NCBI RefSeq assembly: GCF_014654675.1 | Contig: NZ_BNBC01000011.1 | Coordinates: forward strand, 84,097 to 148,096 | Reading direction: 5' to 3' | DNA: 64,000 bases | DNA from: Streptomyces spiralis | Lineage (GTDB): Bacteria > Actinomycetota > Actinomycetes > Streptomycetales > Streptomycetaceae | Shown here: positions 25,543 through 33,887 of the stretch, in pieces | Numbering within the stretch: the stretch's first letter is position 1 | Layout of the letters: each line of letters begins with the position of its first letter | Translations under genes and position numbers: made by a program | Notes under the pieces: generated by a model | What the model was told of the DNA's origin: nothing | Seen by the model: the letters and a program-made list of their open reading frames with translations, nothing else | The model's database searches: none

Positions 25543-26924
25543 CCGGAACCCCTTCCGGGCCGCCCGTGACGGCCCACCCGCCGACGGGGCCGCACGGGCA
25601 CCTGCGCGGCGCCGCGCGACCCATGCCCGAGGACACGCCGCAGGCCCGGCCCGCGGCGGCCCGGACAGCCGGACCCTCGGCGCCCGCAGTCGCGATGGGC
25701 TCCGGGTCCGGCTCCGCGTCCGGGTTCGGGGGCGCGGCCGCCCTCGGGCGTGCGGAGCCCGGCGACGTGCGCGGCGCGCTGTGGGCGACCGGCGGGTGTG
25801 CGGCGGCCGGGTCTCCCGGCGGTGCCGGGGGGCGGGCCCGGGCTCCGCTGGGCGACCGGGCCGGCGCCGGGCGCCCGGCACCTCCAGGCGCGGGCGGGCC
25901 GGTGGTCCCCGGCGAACCTGCGAGCGGGTCCGGTGAGAGCGAACCGGCGGTGGGGGCCGGGACCCGGGCCGTCGGCGTCCGGCGGTTGCTGGTGCTCCGG
26001 GCGCTCGGGCTCGGGGATCTGCTGGCCGGGGTTCCGGCGTTGCGGGGGCTGCGGCGGGGGTTTCCAGGGCATGAGATCGTGCTGGCCGCGCCCGCCGGGC
26101 TCGGGCCGCTCGCGGCGGCGACGGGGGCCGTGGACCGGTTGCTTCCCGCCTCCGCGCCCGGACGGGCCGTACCGAGCGCCCTCGACTGGACCGGCCCGCC
26201 CCCGGAGGTCGCCGTCGACCTGCACGGCAACGGGCCGCCCAGCCACCGGCTCCTCGCGGACCTGGGCCCTGGGCGGCTGTTGGCCTTCGCGCATCCGGAG
26301 ACACCCGGCATCGAGGGGCCGCCCTGGTACGCCGACGAGCACGAGCGGGACCGCTGGTGCAGGCTGCTGCGGTGGTACGGCGTCTGCGCCGACCCCACCG
26401 ACCTGCGGCTGCCGCCGCCCACCGCCCACTCCCCGGCCCCCGGCGCGGTCGTGCTGCACCCCGGCGCCGGATCACCGGCCCGCCGCTGGCCCGTACGCCG
26501 GTTCGCCGCCGTCGCCGAGGCCCTGCGCGCCCGCGGCCACCGGGTCGTCGTCACCGGGGGAGCGGACGAGGGCGATCTCGTCGCCACCCTCGCCAAGAGG
26601 GCCCGCCTCGCCGACACCGACGTCTTCGGCGGCGGCCTGCCCCTCGCACGGTTCTCCGCGCTGGTCGCCCGCGCCCGCGCCGTCGTCAGCGGCGACACCG
26701 GCATCGCACACCTCGCCGTCGCCCACGCCACCCCGTCGCTCACCCTGTGCGGCCCCGTCCCGCCCAGCCGCTGGGGACCGCCCCGGGACGACCCCCGCCA
26801 CCGCGCCCTGTGGCACGGCCCGGAGGGCGACCCGCACGGCCGCAGCCCCGACCCCGCACTGCTCAGGATCGGCACCGAAGAGGTCCTGGACGCCTTCGAC
26901 GCGCTCCCCGAGCCGCCGGACTGA
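25539..26924 (+). CDS. GT9-family glycosyltransferase with long disordered N-terminus
   Basis: The conserved GT9 core begins near residue 148 (VRRLLVLRALGLGDLLAGVPAL) and includes VAVDLHGNGPPSH, VVLHPGAGSPARRWPV and VSGDTGIAHLAVAHATP, so a second heptosyltransferase-like enzyme is likely. The first 145 residues are Gly/Ala/Pro/Ser-rich without predicted structure and are not part of the family. ATG 25539 overlaps the hldE stop (ATGA), which favours it as the real start, although an internal start such as ATG 25694 would trim half of the extension. Total length is 461 aa; about 320 is usual. Confidence 0.82.
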   Translation: MTGTPSGPPVTAHPPTGPHGHLRGAARPMPEDTPQARPAAARTAGPSAPAVAMGSGSGSASGFGGAAALGRAEPGDVRGALWATGGCAAAGSPGGAGGRARAPLGDRAGAGRPAPPGAGGPVVPGEPASGSGESEPAVGAGTRAVGVRRLLVLRALGLGDLLAGVPALRGLRRGFPGHEIVLAAPAGLGPLAAATGAVDRLLPASAPGRAVPSALDWTGPPPEVAVDLHGNGPPSHRLLADLGPGRLLAFAHPETPGIEGPPWYADEHERDRWCRLLRWYGVCADPTDLRLPPPTAHSPAPGAVVLHPGAGSPARRWPVRRFAAVAEALRARGHRVVVTGGADEGDLVATLAKRARLADTDVFGGGLPLARFSALVARARAVVSGDTGIAHLAVAHATPSLTLCGPVPPSRWGPPRDDPRHRALWHGPEGDPHGRSPDPALLRIGTEEVLDAFDALPEPPD

Positions 26925-26942
26925 CCGAGGTGGACCGGACCC

Positions 26943-27818
26943 ATGGAACACACACCCGTCGGCGTGGTCATCGCCACCCGCAACCGGTCCGCAGGGCTCG
27001 CCGTCACCCTCCGCCACCTGCTCGCCCTCCCCGAACGCCCCGAGATCGTCGTCGCGGACAACGCCTCCACCGACGACACCCGCGCCCTGCTCGCCCGAGA
27101 GTTTCCGCAGGTGCGGGTCCTGTCGCTGCCGTTCAACCGCGGTGCCCTCGCCCGCACGCACGGCGTCCGCGCCCTGCACACCCCCTACGTGGCCTTCAGC
27201 GACGACGACTCCTGGTGGGCGCCCGGCGCACTGGCGCGGGCCACCCGCCACTTCGACGACCACCCCCGGCTCGGCCTGCTCGCCGCCCGCACCCTCGTCG
27301 GCCCCGAGCAGGAACCCGACCCGCTGAACAAGGTGCTCGCCGACTCCCCGCTCGGCGAGGCCACCGACCTGCCCGGCACCCAGGTCCTCGGCTTCCTCGC
27401 CTGCGCCTCGGTCGTCCGCCGCACCGCCTACCTCGACGCCGGCGGTTTCCACCCCGTGCTCTTCTTCGGCGCCGAGGAGACCCTGCTCGCCTACGACCTC
27501 GCCGCGCGCGGCTGGGGCGTCATCCACTGCCCCGACGTGGTCGCCCACCACCATCCGGCATCCGGCCCGCGCCCCGACCGCCCCGCGGTCATGCGCCGCA
27601 ACGAACTCCTCACCGCCTGGCTGCGCCGGCCCCTGCCGTACGCCCTCGCCCGCACCCGCGCCCTGGCCGCCGACGCCCGCCGCGACCCGCAGGCCCGGCA
27701 TGCCCTGAACGAGACGCTCACCCGCCTGCCCGCCGCCCTCCGGGCCCGCCGCGCCCTGCCCCCGCACATCGAGCGCGCCGCCCGTCTGCTGGACACGGAC
27801 CGCGGAGGCACCCGATGA
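26943..27818 (+). CDS. GT2-family glycosyltransferase (paralogue 1)
   Basis: This 291-aa GT-A enzyme has VGVVIATRNRSAGL, the ADNASTDDT segment, and the metal-binding TPYVAFSDDDSWWAPGAL (DDD). The product-side motif is FGAEETLLAYDLAARGWG, followed by conserved histidines HHHP. The protein is clearly paralogous to the next gene, sharing most of the DDDSWWAPGAL block, so a tandem duplication is likely. The donor sugar is unknown. It starts 18 bp after the GT9 stop behind GAGGTGG, and ends in a 4-nt overlap with its paralogue. Confidence 0.87.
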   Translation: MEHTPVGVVIATRNRSAGLAVTLRHLLALPERPEIVVADNASTDDTRALLAREFPQVRVLSLPFNRGALARTHGVRALHTPYVAFSDDDSWWAPGALARATRHFDDHPRLGLLAARTLVGPEQEPDPLNKVLADSPLGEATDLPGTQVLGFLACASVVRRTAYLDAGGFHPVLFFGAEETLLAYDLAARGWGVIHCPDVVAHHHPASGPRPDRPAVMRRNELLTAWLRRPLPYALARTRALAADARRDPQARHALNETLTRLPAALRARRALPPHIERAARLLDTDRGGTR

Positions 27819-28711
27819 CCGATCCCCGCACCACCGTCGTGGTCATCACCCACAACCGGCGTCCCGAACTCCTGCGCACCCTCGACCACCTCGCCCGGCT
27901 CCCCGAACAGCCCGAGGTGATCGTCACCGACAACGGCTCCACCGACGGCACCTCCGCCGCCGTGGCCCACCACCACCCGCAGGTACGGCTGCTGCGCCCC
28001 GGCCGCAACCTCGGCGCCGTCGGCCGCAACCTGGCCGTGCGCCAGGTCCGCACCCCGTATGTGGCCTTCTGCGACGACGACTCCTGGTGGGCGCCCGGCG
28101 CGCTCTCGGCCGCCGCCGACCTCCTGGACCGGCACGCCGCGCTCGGCTCGGTCACCGCGCGGATCCTCGTCGAACCCGGCGGCAGGGAGGACCCGATCGT
28201 CGAGGAGCTGCGCAACTCACCCGTCCCGGGGCCGCCTTGGCTGCCCGGCCCGGCGCTCGGCTCGTTCCTCGCCGCGGCGACCGTGCTGCGCACCGACGCG
28301 TTCCGGCGCGCGGGCGGCTTCCACCCACGGCTGTGGCTCGGCGGTGAGGAGGAACTGCTCGCCGCGGACCTGGCCGCCGACGGCTGGTGGCTGACGTACG
28401 CCGAGCAGTTGACGATCCATCACCGTCCCTCGCCCGTACGGGACTCCACCCGCCGCCGACGGGACGGCATCCGCAACACCCTGTGGTTCACCTGGCTGCG
28501 CCGGCCGGCCGGGTCCGCGCTGCGCCGCACCCTGCACCTGGCCCGTACGGTGCCCCGCGACACGGCGTCCCTGCGCGCCTTCGCCGCGGCGGCGGCCGCG
28601 CTGCCCTGGGTGCTGCGCGAGCGGCGTGTGCTGCCGCCCGATGTGGAGGGGCGGCTGCGGCTCCTGGAGGGCAGTCAGCGCCGGTCGAAGGCCCGCCGCT
28701 ACACAGGCTGA
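27815..28711 (+). CDS. GT2-family glycosyltransferase (paralogue 2)
   Basis: This 298-aa GT-A enzyme has TTVVVITHNRRPEL, VTDNGSTDGT, TPYVAFCDDDSWWAPGAL and LGGEEELLAADLAADGWW. The C-terminal third is basic and may contact membrane or acceptor. It is the last gene of the coupled operon. The paralogue pair could add successive residues of the same glycan. ATG 27815 lies in an ATGA overlap with the gene before. A long hairpin follows within 30 bp, marking the end of the transcription unit. Confidence 0.87.
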   Translation: MTDPRTTVVVITHNRRPELLRTLDHLARLPEQPEVIVTDNGSTDGTSAAVAHHHPQVRLLRPGRNLGAVGRNLAVRQVRTPYVAFCDDDSWWAPGALSAAADLLDRHAALGSVTARILVEPGGREDPIVEELRNSPVPGPPWLPGPALGSFLAAATVLRTDAFRRAGGFHPRLWLGGEEELLAADLAADGWWLTYAEQLTIHHRPSPVRDSTRRRRDGIRNTLWFTWLRRPAGSALRRTLHLARTVPRDTASLRAFAAAAAALPWVLRERRVLPPDVEGRLRLLEGSQRRSKARRYTG

Positions 28712-28740
28712 AGCAGGGCGGACGGGGTGAGGAGGGGACG

Positions 28741-28781
28741 GTCCGCACCGGGACGGGACGGCGCCCCGCCCCGGTGCGGAC
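28741..28781 (+). terminator. Terminator of the heptose/glycosyltransferase operon
   Basis: GTCCGCACCGGGACGGG (28741-28757) pairs with 28765-28781 with one mismatch over 17 bp. It lies 30 bp after the last stop and overlaps the start of a repeat array. Confidence 0.7.
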
Positions 28782-28856
28782 CGAGGACTCGTGCAGCGGT
28801 GCGGACCGAAGACTCGGCGCCGCGGGACTCGGCGTCGCGGTGCGGACCGAGGACTC
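28773..28856. repeat. Three dispersed 18-bp direct repeats
   Basis: GGTGCGGACCGAGGACTC occurs at 28773-28790, 28798-28815 (one change) and 28839-28856. The irregular spacing rules out a CRISPR. The last copy touches the end of the next minus-strand gene. Confidence 0.8.
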
Positions 28857-29073
28857 AGCCCGTCCTCCCGGACCGGCCGGTCCTCCCGGAGCGTTCGCTC
28901 TTCGGGCCCCGGCCGCGCTCCGTGCGCGGGCCGCTGCTGCGCAGCTTCGGGTCCTGCTGGAGTTCCTCGTTCGCGGCCTTGTTGGCGTCCTGGTCGGAGA
29001 TCCCCGACCGCTCCGCCTCCTTGCGCATCCTCGCGCGCTTGACGTCGTACTTCTTGCTTCCGGGCTCGGGCAC
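28855..29073 (-). CDS. Small conserved hypothetical protein
   Basis: This 72-aa, highly charged protein begins PEPGSKKYDVKRARMRKEAE, continues with SDQDANKAANEELQ and ends in an Arg/Ser/Gly tail. The first half resembles short hypothetical proteins common in Streptomyces; no function is known. It is probably helical and soluble. GTG 29073 is chosen because AGGAGG lies 8 nt upstream, whereas the more distal GTG 29082 would sit on the ribosome site itself. It lies beyond the terminator of the glycan operon on the other strand. Confidence 0.6.
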   Translation of the reverse strand: MPEPGSKKYDVKRARMRKEAERSGISDQDANKAANEELQQDPKLRSSGPRTERGRGPKSERSGRTGRSGRTG

Positions 29074-29158
29074 GACGATCACCTCCTGCCCACGCGGGTC
29101 CCCCCGGCCCCGGTGGACAAACGGGTCAAACGGCGCGAGCGAGCCCAGGCGGTCTCGC

Positions 29159-29479
29159 TCAGGACGTTCGCGATCGCCGGCACAGCAGCCGGAAGACGGC
29201 GTACAGCGCCACCGGCCACACCACGGCGAACGCCCAGATCACCCCGGGGTCCGAGGTGACGATGCCCGCCGTCATCAGGGCGACGGAGACGGCCAGCAGG
29301 GCCACCACCGTCCATGGCCGGGGCGCGTACCGCGCCACCCGGGAGACCACTCCGGCGAGGTCCGGGCCCCGGCGGCGCGAGACGCGCAGCCGCCGGACCA
29401 GCCGGCGGTCACGGCTCAGGGCGCGCTCTATCTCGTCCAGTATCCGCTGTTCGTGATCGGGGAGTCGGCTTGTCGACAC
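29159..29479 (-). CDS. DUF3040-family membrane protein
   Basis: This 106-aa protein has the DUF3040 N-terminal motif LPDHEQRILDEIERAL, an Arg-rich linker, and two transmembrane helices (TVVALLAVSVALMTAGIV and VIWAFAVVWPVALYAVF). The family is small and widespread in Actinobacteria, with no established role. GTG 29479 has GGAG six nt upstream; upstream in-frame sequence is unlikely to be translated. It is followed at 79 bp on the same strand by the small charged protein. Confidence 0.8.
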   Translation of the reverse strand: MSTSRLPDHEQRILDEIERALSRDRRLVRRLRVSRRRGPDLAGVVSRVARYAPRPWTVVALLAVSVALMTAGIVTSDPGVIWAFAVVWPVALYAVFRLLCRRSRTS

Positions 29480-29543
29480 TGTTGCTCCTACAGGGACCGA
29501 GCTAACTGCCGCGTCCTGCTCCGAGTGCCCGTACGCCCCCGTG

Positions 29544-30500
29544 CTAACCGGCGGGCGGCGGCCGCAGTACCGCCGGCAGGCCCTCGGCGCTGTCCCGCCC
29601 GGCATCCGCCGCGAACGCGTCGCCCCGCCGCCGCGCCGCCGCCCGGCCCGACGTCAGACACCAGTCCCACCAGCGGTCCAGCTCGGCCGTGGCCAGCCGC
29701 TCCGCGGGCACCAGCGCGGGCCAGCCGCAGGCACGCGCCTGAGCGGTCACCTTGGCGCCGCCCGCCACCGGGTCCACGGCCAGCGCTGGCGTCCCGGCCC
29801 GCAGCGCGAGCACCATCCCGTGCAGCCGGTCGGTGACCACCAGGTCCAGGCGGGCCAGTACCGACTGGAGTTGGGCGGGCGTGGCGCACAGCCGCCAGTC
29901 GCGGGTGTCGAGCCGGGTCTCCAGCTCCAGGCGCGCACAGTCCCTGCCGTGCAGCCAGGCGGTCACCTCCCGGGCGACCACGTCGTGGCGGCGGGCCGGC
30001 CCGTACTCGTGCTGCCCGTGCGTGAGGACCACGCCGACCACCGGCCGCGCCGGCAGGGCGGGAGCGCCCGCAGCCAGGTCCAGGGCGGGTTCGGCCGCCG
30101 GGGCGTCGCGGGCGAGGACGCGGTGGAAGCCGGTGACGGCCGGGCTGCCGGGGTCGATCACCGAGACGCCCACCGCGATCCGCACACAGTGCGCGAACCT
30201 GCGGTGCAGCCGCTCGATCTGCGGCCCGTGCAGCGGCCCGCACACGAACACCAGCCGCCCGTACCGCTCGGGGCGTACGTCCTCCAGATGCAGGCCGCCG
30301 GGCCGGAACCCGGGGCTCCAGGCGACGTCGTACGCCGGCCCGGACCGCCGCAGTACGTCCTCCACCCGGTGCAGCGCCAGCACGTCCCCGGCGGTCGCCT
30401 CCCCGTCCGGAAAGCTGAACCACCCCGTCAGCAGAGTCCGCGGCTCGTCCTGTCGCAGGTGCACAGTGCGCCCCGGGTGCCCTCCCGCGCCCGAGGCCAT
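29544..30500 (-). CDS. Polysaccharide pyruvyl transferase-family protein
   Basis: This protein of about 318 aa has GT-B-like halves. The C-terminal signature VTDRLHGMVLALRAGTPALAVDP with GGAKV is diagnostic of the PS_pyruv_trans family (CsaB/WcaK type). Such enzymes transfer pyruvate to sugars or act as glycosyltransferase-like proteins. It lies 830 bp beyond the glycosyltransferase operon on the opposite strand, so a link to that glycan is possible but unproven. The start is uncertain: ATG 30500 has a poor ribosome site and a GTG near residue 12 could be used instead. Confidence 0.75.
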   Translation of the reverse strand: MASGAGGHPGRTVHLRQDEPRTLLTGWFSFPDGEATAGDVLALHRVEDVLRRSGPAYDVAWSPGFRPGGLHLEDVRPERYGRLVFVCGPLHGPQIERLHRRFAHCVRIAVGVSVIDPGSPAVTGFHRVLARDAPAAEPALDLAAGAPALPARPVVGVVLTHGQHEYGPARRHDVVAREVTAWLHGRDCARLELETRLDTRDWRLCATPAQLQSVLARLDLVVTDRLHGMVLALRAGTPALAVDPVAGGAKVTAQARACGWPALVPAERLATAELDRWWDWCLTSGRAAARRRGDAFAADAGRDSAEGLPAVLRPPPAG

Positions 30501-30544
30501 GCACCGTGTGCACCGCCTACGCCCGCTGGGGCGGAACCCGCCTC

Positions 30545-31279
30545 CTACGCGTCGTCTTCTTCGCCCAGACCGAGCTGCACGTCGATGACCCCCTCGTCGT
30601 GGAACAGTTCGGAGGCCAGTTGCCCGGCGTCGGTGGTCCCCTCCAGGCGCAGCAGCACCCGGGCGGCGGCGTCCGTGCGGCCGGGCAGCCGGTCGGCCCT
30701 GACCTCCAGGATGCGAAAGCCCCGCCGGGTGCAGGCCTCCAACAGCCGCGGCAGCAGCGACCGGCCGGTCAGATACGTCAGACGGACCTCGACCGTGCCG
30801 GGCACCCCACCGCCGGGGAACCGCCCCGCGATGTGGGGATAGCCGCGTACGACGAGGAAGTGCAGCGCGGTGGTGGCCAGGGCGAGGATCGGCAGCCCGC
30901 CCCCGCAGGCCATGCCGACCGCGCAGGTCAGCCAGATGGTGGCGGCGGTGGTCAGCCCGCGTACCGCGCTGCGCCGTACGAAGATCAGACCGCCGCCGAT
31001 GAAGCCGATGCCGGAGACGATCTGGGCGGCCACCCGGGACGGGTCGAAGGACACGTTCGGCAGGCCGAGCACCTCGGTGAAGCCGTGCTGGGACACCTCC
31101 ATCATCAGCGCGCTGGCGACCCCGACCAGGGTGTGGGTGCGCAGGCCCGCGCTCTTCTGCTGTGCCTCCCTCTCCCAGCCGATCAGGCTCGACAGCAGCA
31201 GCGCGAGCCCGAGCTCGGCCAGCTGGCGCAGACCCTGACCGTTGGCCACGTCCCACAGCGGAACCGCAAGCCACGGCAT
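30545..31279 (-). CDS. MgtC/SapB-family membrane protein
   Basis: This 244-aa protein has an N-terminal MgtC domain with about four or five helices: ELGLALLLSSLIGWERE, THTLVGVASALMMEV, IVSGIGFIGGGLIFV and GLTTAATIWLTCAVGMACGGG. A soluble C-terminal domain follows with an ACT-like pattern (VEVRLTYLTGRSLLPRLLEACTRRGFRILEV). MgtC proteins are linked to magnesium limitation and regulation of ATP synthase rather than transport itself. GGGAGAGG precedes ATG 31279. The next minus-strand gene starts 45 bp downstream, so both may share a transcript. Confidence 0.88.
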   Translation of the reverse strand: MPWLAVPLWDVANGQGLRQLAELGLALLLSSLIGWEREAQQKSAGLRTHTLVGVASALMMEVSQHGFTEVLGLPNVSFDPSRVAAQIVSGIGFIGGGLIFVRRSAVRGLTTAATIWLTCAVGMACGGGLPILALATTALHFLVVRGYPHIAGRFPGGGVPGTVEVRLTYLTGRSLLPRLLEACTRRGFRILEVRADRLPGRTDAAARVLLRLEGTTDAGQLASELFHDEGVIDVQLGLGEEDDA

Positions 31280-31441
31280 GCCTCTCCCTTCGTCGGGGGT
31301 CCCACCGGCCTTCTGCCGCCCATTGTGTGGCCGACCGGCTGCTGGGCGGGTACCCGGCGCGGCGGACGGACACGGTCACGGTTCGGTGACACCGACACGG
31401 TCACTGACGCCGACACGGCAGCGAGGACGGGAGTGAGGCCC

Positions 31442-31921
31442 GTGCCACGGATGGATCCCGACCAGGCGCGGCGGCGGTTCGCGGCCGCGCGAGTGGCCCG
31501 GCTGGCCACGGTGGACGAGGCGGGGCGCCCGCACCTGGTGCCGGTGGTGTTCGCCACCGACGGCGCCGACGGCATCGTGACGGCGGTCGACCGCAAGCCG
31601 AAGCGCACGACCCATCTCAAACGGCTGCGCAACATCGAGGCCCACCCGGCCGTCTGTCTGCTCGCCGACGACTTCGACGAGGACTGGGACCGCCTGTGGT
31701 GGGTCCGCGCCGACGGCGACGCCCGGATCCTGCCGCCGGACGCGCCGGACACGTCGGAAGCCGGGACCCGGGAGCGGTACGAGGCCGCCCTCGCCGAGTT
31801 GCGTCGCAAGTACCCGCAGTACCGGCAGGACCCGCCGGACGGCCCGGTGATCGCGGTCGCCGTCCACCGCTGGACCGGCTGGCGGGCGGGCCCCGCGCCG
31901 GAGCCGGACCCGGGAGGATGA
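31442..31921 (+). CDS. PPOX-class F420-dependent oxidoreductase (TIGR03668-like)
   Basis: This 159-aa split-barrel flavin/F420-binding protein shows RVARLATVDEAGRPHLVPVVFATDG at the start and TAVDRKPKRTTHLKRLRNIEAHPAVCLLADDFDEDW in the middle. Both features are typical of the TIGR03668 subgroup. Members reduce substrates with F420H2; the substrate is unknown. GTG 31442 is chosen for the GGGAG 8 nt upstream, but ATG 31451 is possible. Short GACACGGTCAC repeats lie just upstream (31371 and 31394). Confidence 0.85.
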   Translation: MPRMDPDQARRRFAAARVARLATVDEAGRPHLVPVVFATDGADGIVTAVDRKPKRTTHLKRLRNIEAHPAVCLLADDFDEDWDRLWWVRADGDARILPPDAPDTSEAGTRERYEAALAELRRKYPQYRQDPPDGPVIAVAVHRWTGWRAGPAPEPDPGG

Positions 31922-32065
31922 GGCGCGCCGCCGAGGCGCCCGCGGAGGAGGCCCAGGGGGCCTGCTCGCATGGCTTCATGGCGCCCTCGGCCGGTTTGGG
32001 ACCGTCCTTTCTGGCTACGCGGCGGGCAGCAGGCCGTCCGTGGACCCGTTGCGGGAGGTGCCCCC

Positions 32066-32482
32066 ATGACCCACCGAGTACGCGATGTGATGTCCCCCGG
32101 CGCGGTGGCCGTCGAGCCGATGACCACGCTGGAGGACGCCGCCCGCGTGATGCGCGAGCAGAACGTGGGCGATGTCCTGGTGGCGTACGACTGCGACCTG
32201 TTCGGCGTCCTCACCGACCGCGACATCGTGATCCGTGCCGTGGCGTACGGCAGCGACCCGCACACCACCACCGCCGGATCGGTCTGCACCAGGCCGCCCG
32301 TCGTCACCCTGTCGCCCGAGGACACCACCGATCGCGCGGCCGAGCTGATGCGCCAGTACGCCGTGCGCCGGCTGCCCGTCGTCGAGCACGGCGGCTGCCC
32401 CGTCGGCATGGTGAGTCTCGGCGACCTCGCCGTCACGGAGGAGCCGGAGTCGACCCTGGCGGACATCCGGAAGGCGGACTGA
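32066..32482 (+). CDS. CBS-domain pair protein
   Basis: This 138-aa protein is formed almost entirely by two CBS motifs. The first is VRDVMSPGAVAVEPMTTLEDAARVM with GVLTDRDIVIRAV. The second is VVTLSPEDTTDRAAELMRQYAVRRLPVVE with GMVSLGDLA. Tandem CBS domains bind adenine nucleotides and report energy status. No enzymatic domain is fused. GGGAGG precedes ATG 32066 by 7 nt. A hairpin follows the stop. Confidence 0.9.
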   Translation: MTHRVRDVMSPGAVAVEPMTTLEDAARVMREQNVGDVLVAYDCDLFGVLTDRDIVIRAVAYGSDPHTTTAGSVCTRPPVVTLSPEDTTDRAAELMRQYAVRRLPVVEHGGCPVGMVSLGDLAVTEEPESTLADIRKAD

Positions 32483-32506
32483 CGGCACGACGGACCGACA
32501 GTTCGA

Positions 32507-32544
32507 CGGCACGGCGGACCGGCCGGAGTTCCGACGCCGTGCCG
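32507..32544 (+). terminator. Terminator of the CBS gene
   Basis: The 10-bp stem CGGCACGGCG (32507-32516) pairs with CGCCGTGCCG (32535-32544), 24 bp after the stop. Confidence 0.6.
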
Positions 32545-32611
32545 CGGTGACGCCCGAAAAGCGGGTGCAAGCGGACAGAACCTGTCCTCGATCGGCGCTA
32601 CCGTGCCGGGC

Positions 32612-33793
32612 ATGACCAAGAGGGCGACGACCACCGCGACGAGCCGTACGAAGACCTCCCCGACTGCCCCCGTGCTGGGGGTGCGCGCGCTCAACCGGGC
32701 CACCCTGGCCCGGCAGCTGCTGCTGCGCCGCTCCGCGCTGGACGCCAGGGCCGCCGTGCGGCACCTCGTGGGCCTCCAGGCGCAGAACGTCAGGCCGCCG
32801 TACTACGCCCTGGCCGCCCGGCTCGACGGCTTCGCACCCGAGGAGCTGTCCCGGCTGATGGCCGGCCGCGAGGTCGCCCGCATCGTCACCCTGCGCTCGA
32901 CCATCCACACCCACACCGCCGACGACTGCCTCTCCCTGCGTTCCCTCGTCCAGCCCGCCCGCGAGCGCGAACTCACCCTGTTCCGCCGGGGGCTCGCGGG
33001 CGTCGACCTCGACCGGCTCGCCGCGATCGCCCGCGACCTCGTCGAGGCCGAGCCGCGCACCATGGGGCAACTACGCGAGGCGCTGTCGGCGACCTGGCCG
33101 GACGCCGACCCGCGGGCCCTCGGCGTCGCCGCCCGCTGTCTGCTGCCGCTCGTCCAGGTCACCCCGCGCGGACTGTGGGGCCGCAGCGGACAGGTGGCCC
33201 TGACCACCGCCGAACACTGGTTCGGCCGGCCCGCCGGGGACACGCCCACGATCGACGAGGCCGTCCTGCGCTACCTCGGCGCGTTCGGACCGGCCTCGGT
33301 GAAGGACATGCAGACCTGGGCGGGCCTGACCCGGCTGCGCGACGCCTTCGAACGCCTCCGCCCGAGGCTGGTCACCTTCCGCGACGAGAACGGCGCCGAG
33401 CTCTTCGACCTCCCCGACGCGCCCCGCCCCGATGCGGACACCCCGGCCCCGCCCCGCTTCCTGCCCGAGTTCGACAACCTGCTGCTCTCCCACGCCGACC
33501 GCACCCGCGTCGTCCCGCCCCGGTACAAGGGCCGCGCCGCGACGGGCAACCAGGCCCACCGCACCCTCCTCGTCGACGGCTTCCTGGCCGGGCTGTGGAA
33601 GCTGACGGACGACGCGCTGGTCGTCGAGGCCTTCGGCGAGCTGAGCGCGGCCCAGCGCCGGGACGTGACCGAGGAGGGGCAGCGGATGCTGTCCGTTCTG
33701 CACCCGGGTGCGTCGTACGGCATCCGGTTCGGCACCGTCGTGGGGGGAGCGGCGGCCCCCGCCGGGACCGGGAAGCCCGCCGCCGGCCACTGA
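32612..33793 (+). CDS. AlkZ-like DNA glycosylase (HTH_42 winged-helix family)
   Basis: This 393-aa protein belongs to the HTH_42 (formerly DUF1006) family. The QxQ catalytic motif seen in AlkZ and YcaQ is present as LVGLQAQ (Gln56, Gln58). The winged-helix repeats carry TLRSTIHTHTADDCL and GPASVKDMQTWAGL. AlkZ of Streptomyces unhooks DNA crosslinks, and relatives remove bulky alkyl lesions, so a role in base excision repair is likely. ATG 32612 is preceded by TACCGT (32599-32604) at seven nt, fitting a leaderless -10. GTG 32603 is an alternative. It converges on the protease gene. Confidence 0.85.
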   Translation: MTKRATTTATSRTKTSPTAPVLGVRALNRATLARQLLLRRSALDARAAVRHLVGLQAQNVRPPYYALAARLDGFAPEELSRLMAGREVARIVTLRSTIHTHTADDCLSLRSLVQPARERELTLFRRGLAGVDLDRLAAIARDLVEAEPRTMGQLREALSATWPDADPRALGVAARCLLPLVQVTPRGLWGRSGQVALTTAEHWFGRPAGDTPTIDEAVLRYLGAFGPASVKDMQTWAGLTRLRDAFERLRPRLVTFRDENGAELFDLPDAPRPDADTPAPPRFLPEFDNLLLSHADRTRVVPPRYKGRAATGNQAHRTLLVDGFLAGLWKLTDDALVVEAFGELSAAQRRDVTEEGQRMLSVLHPGASYGIRFGTVVGGAAAPAGTGKPAAGH

Positions 33794-33815
33794 GCGCGGA
33801 ACGCCGCTGTGGAGA

Positions 33816-33856
33816 GGGGGCGTTGCGGGCCGCTCGTGGTGGCTCGCAACGCCCCC
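33816..33856. terminator. Bidirectional hairpin between AlkZ-like and protease genes
   Basis: The 12-bp stem GGGGGCGTTGCG (33816-33827) pairs with CGCAACGCCCCC (33845-33856), between convergent stops at 33793 and 33888. Confidence 0.75.
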
Positions 33857-33887
33857 TGGCATTCACCCGAGGGGTCCTCGGGGGCCT

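Noticed and set aside
28773..28856. CRISPR-like array
   Set aside because: Spacers are of 7 and 23 bp, the repeats are only 18 bp and there are no cas genes.
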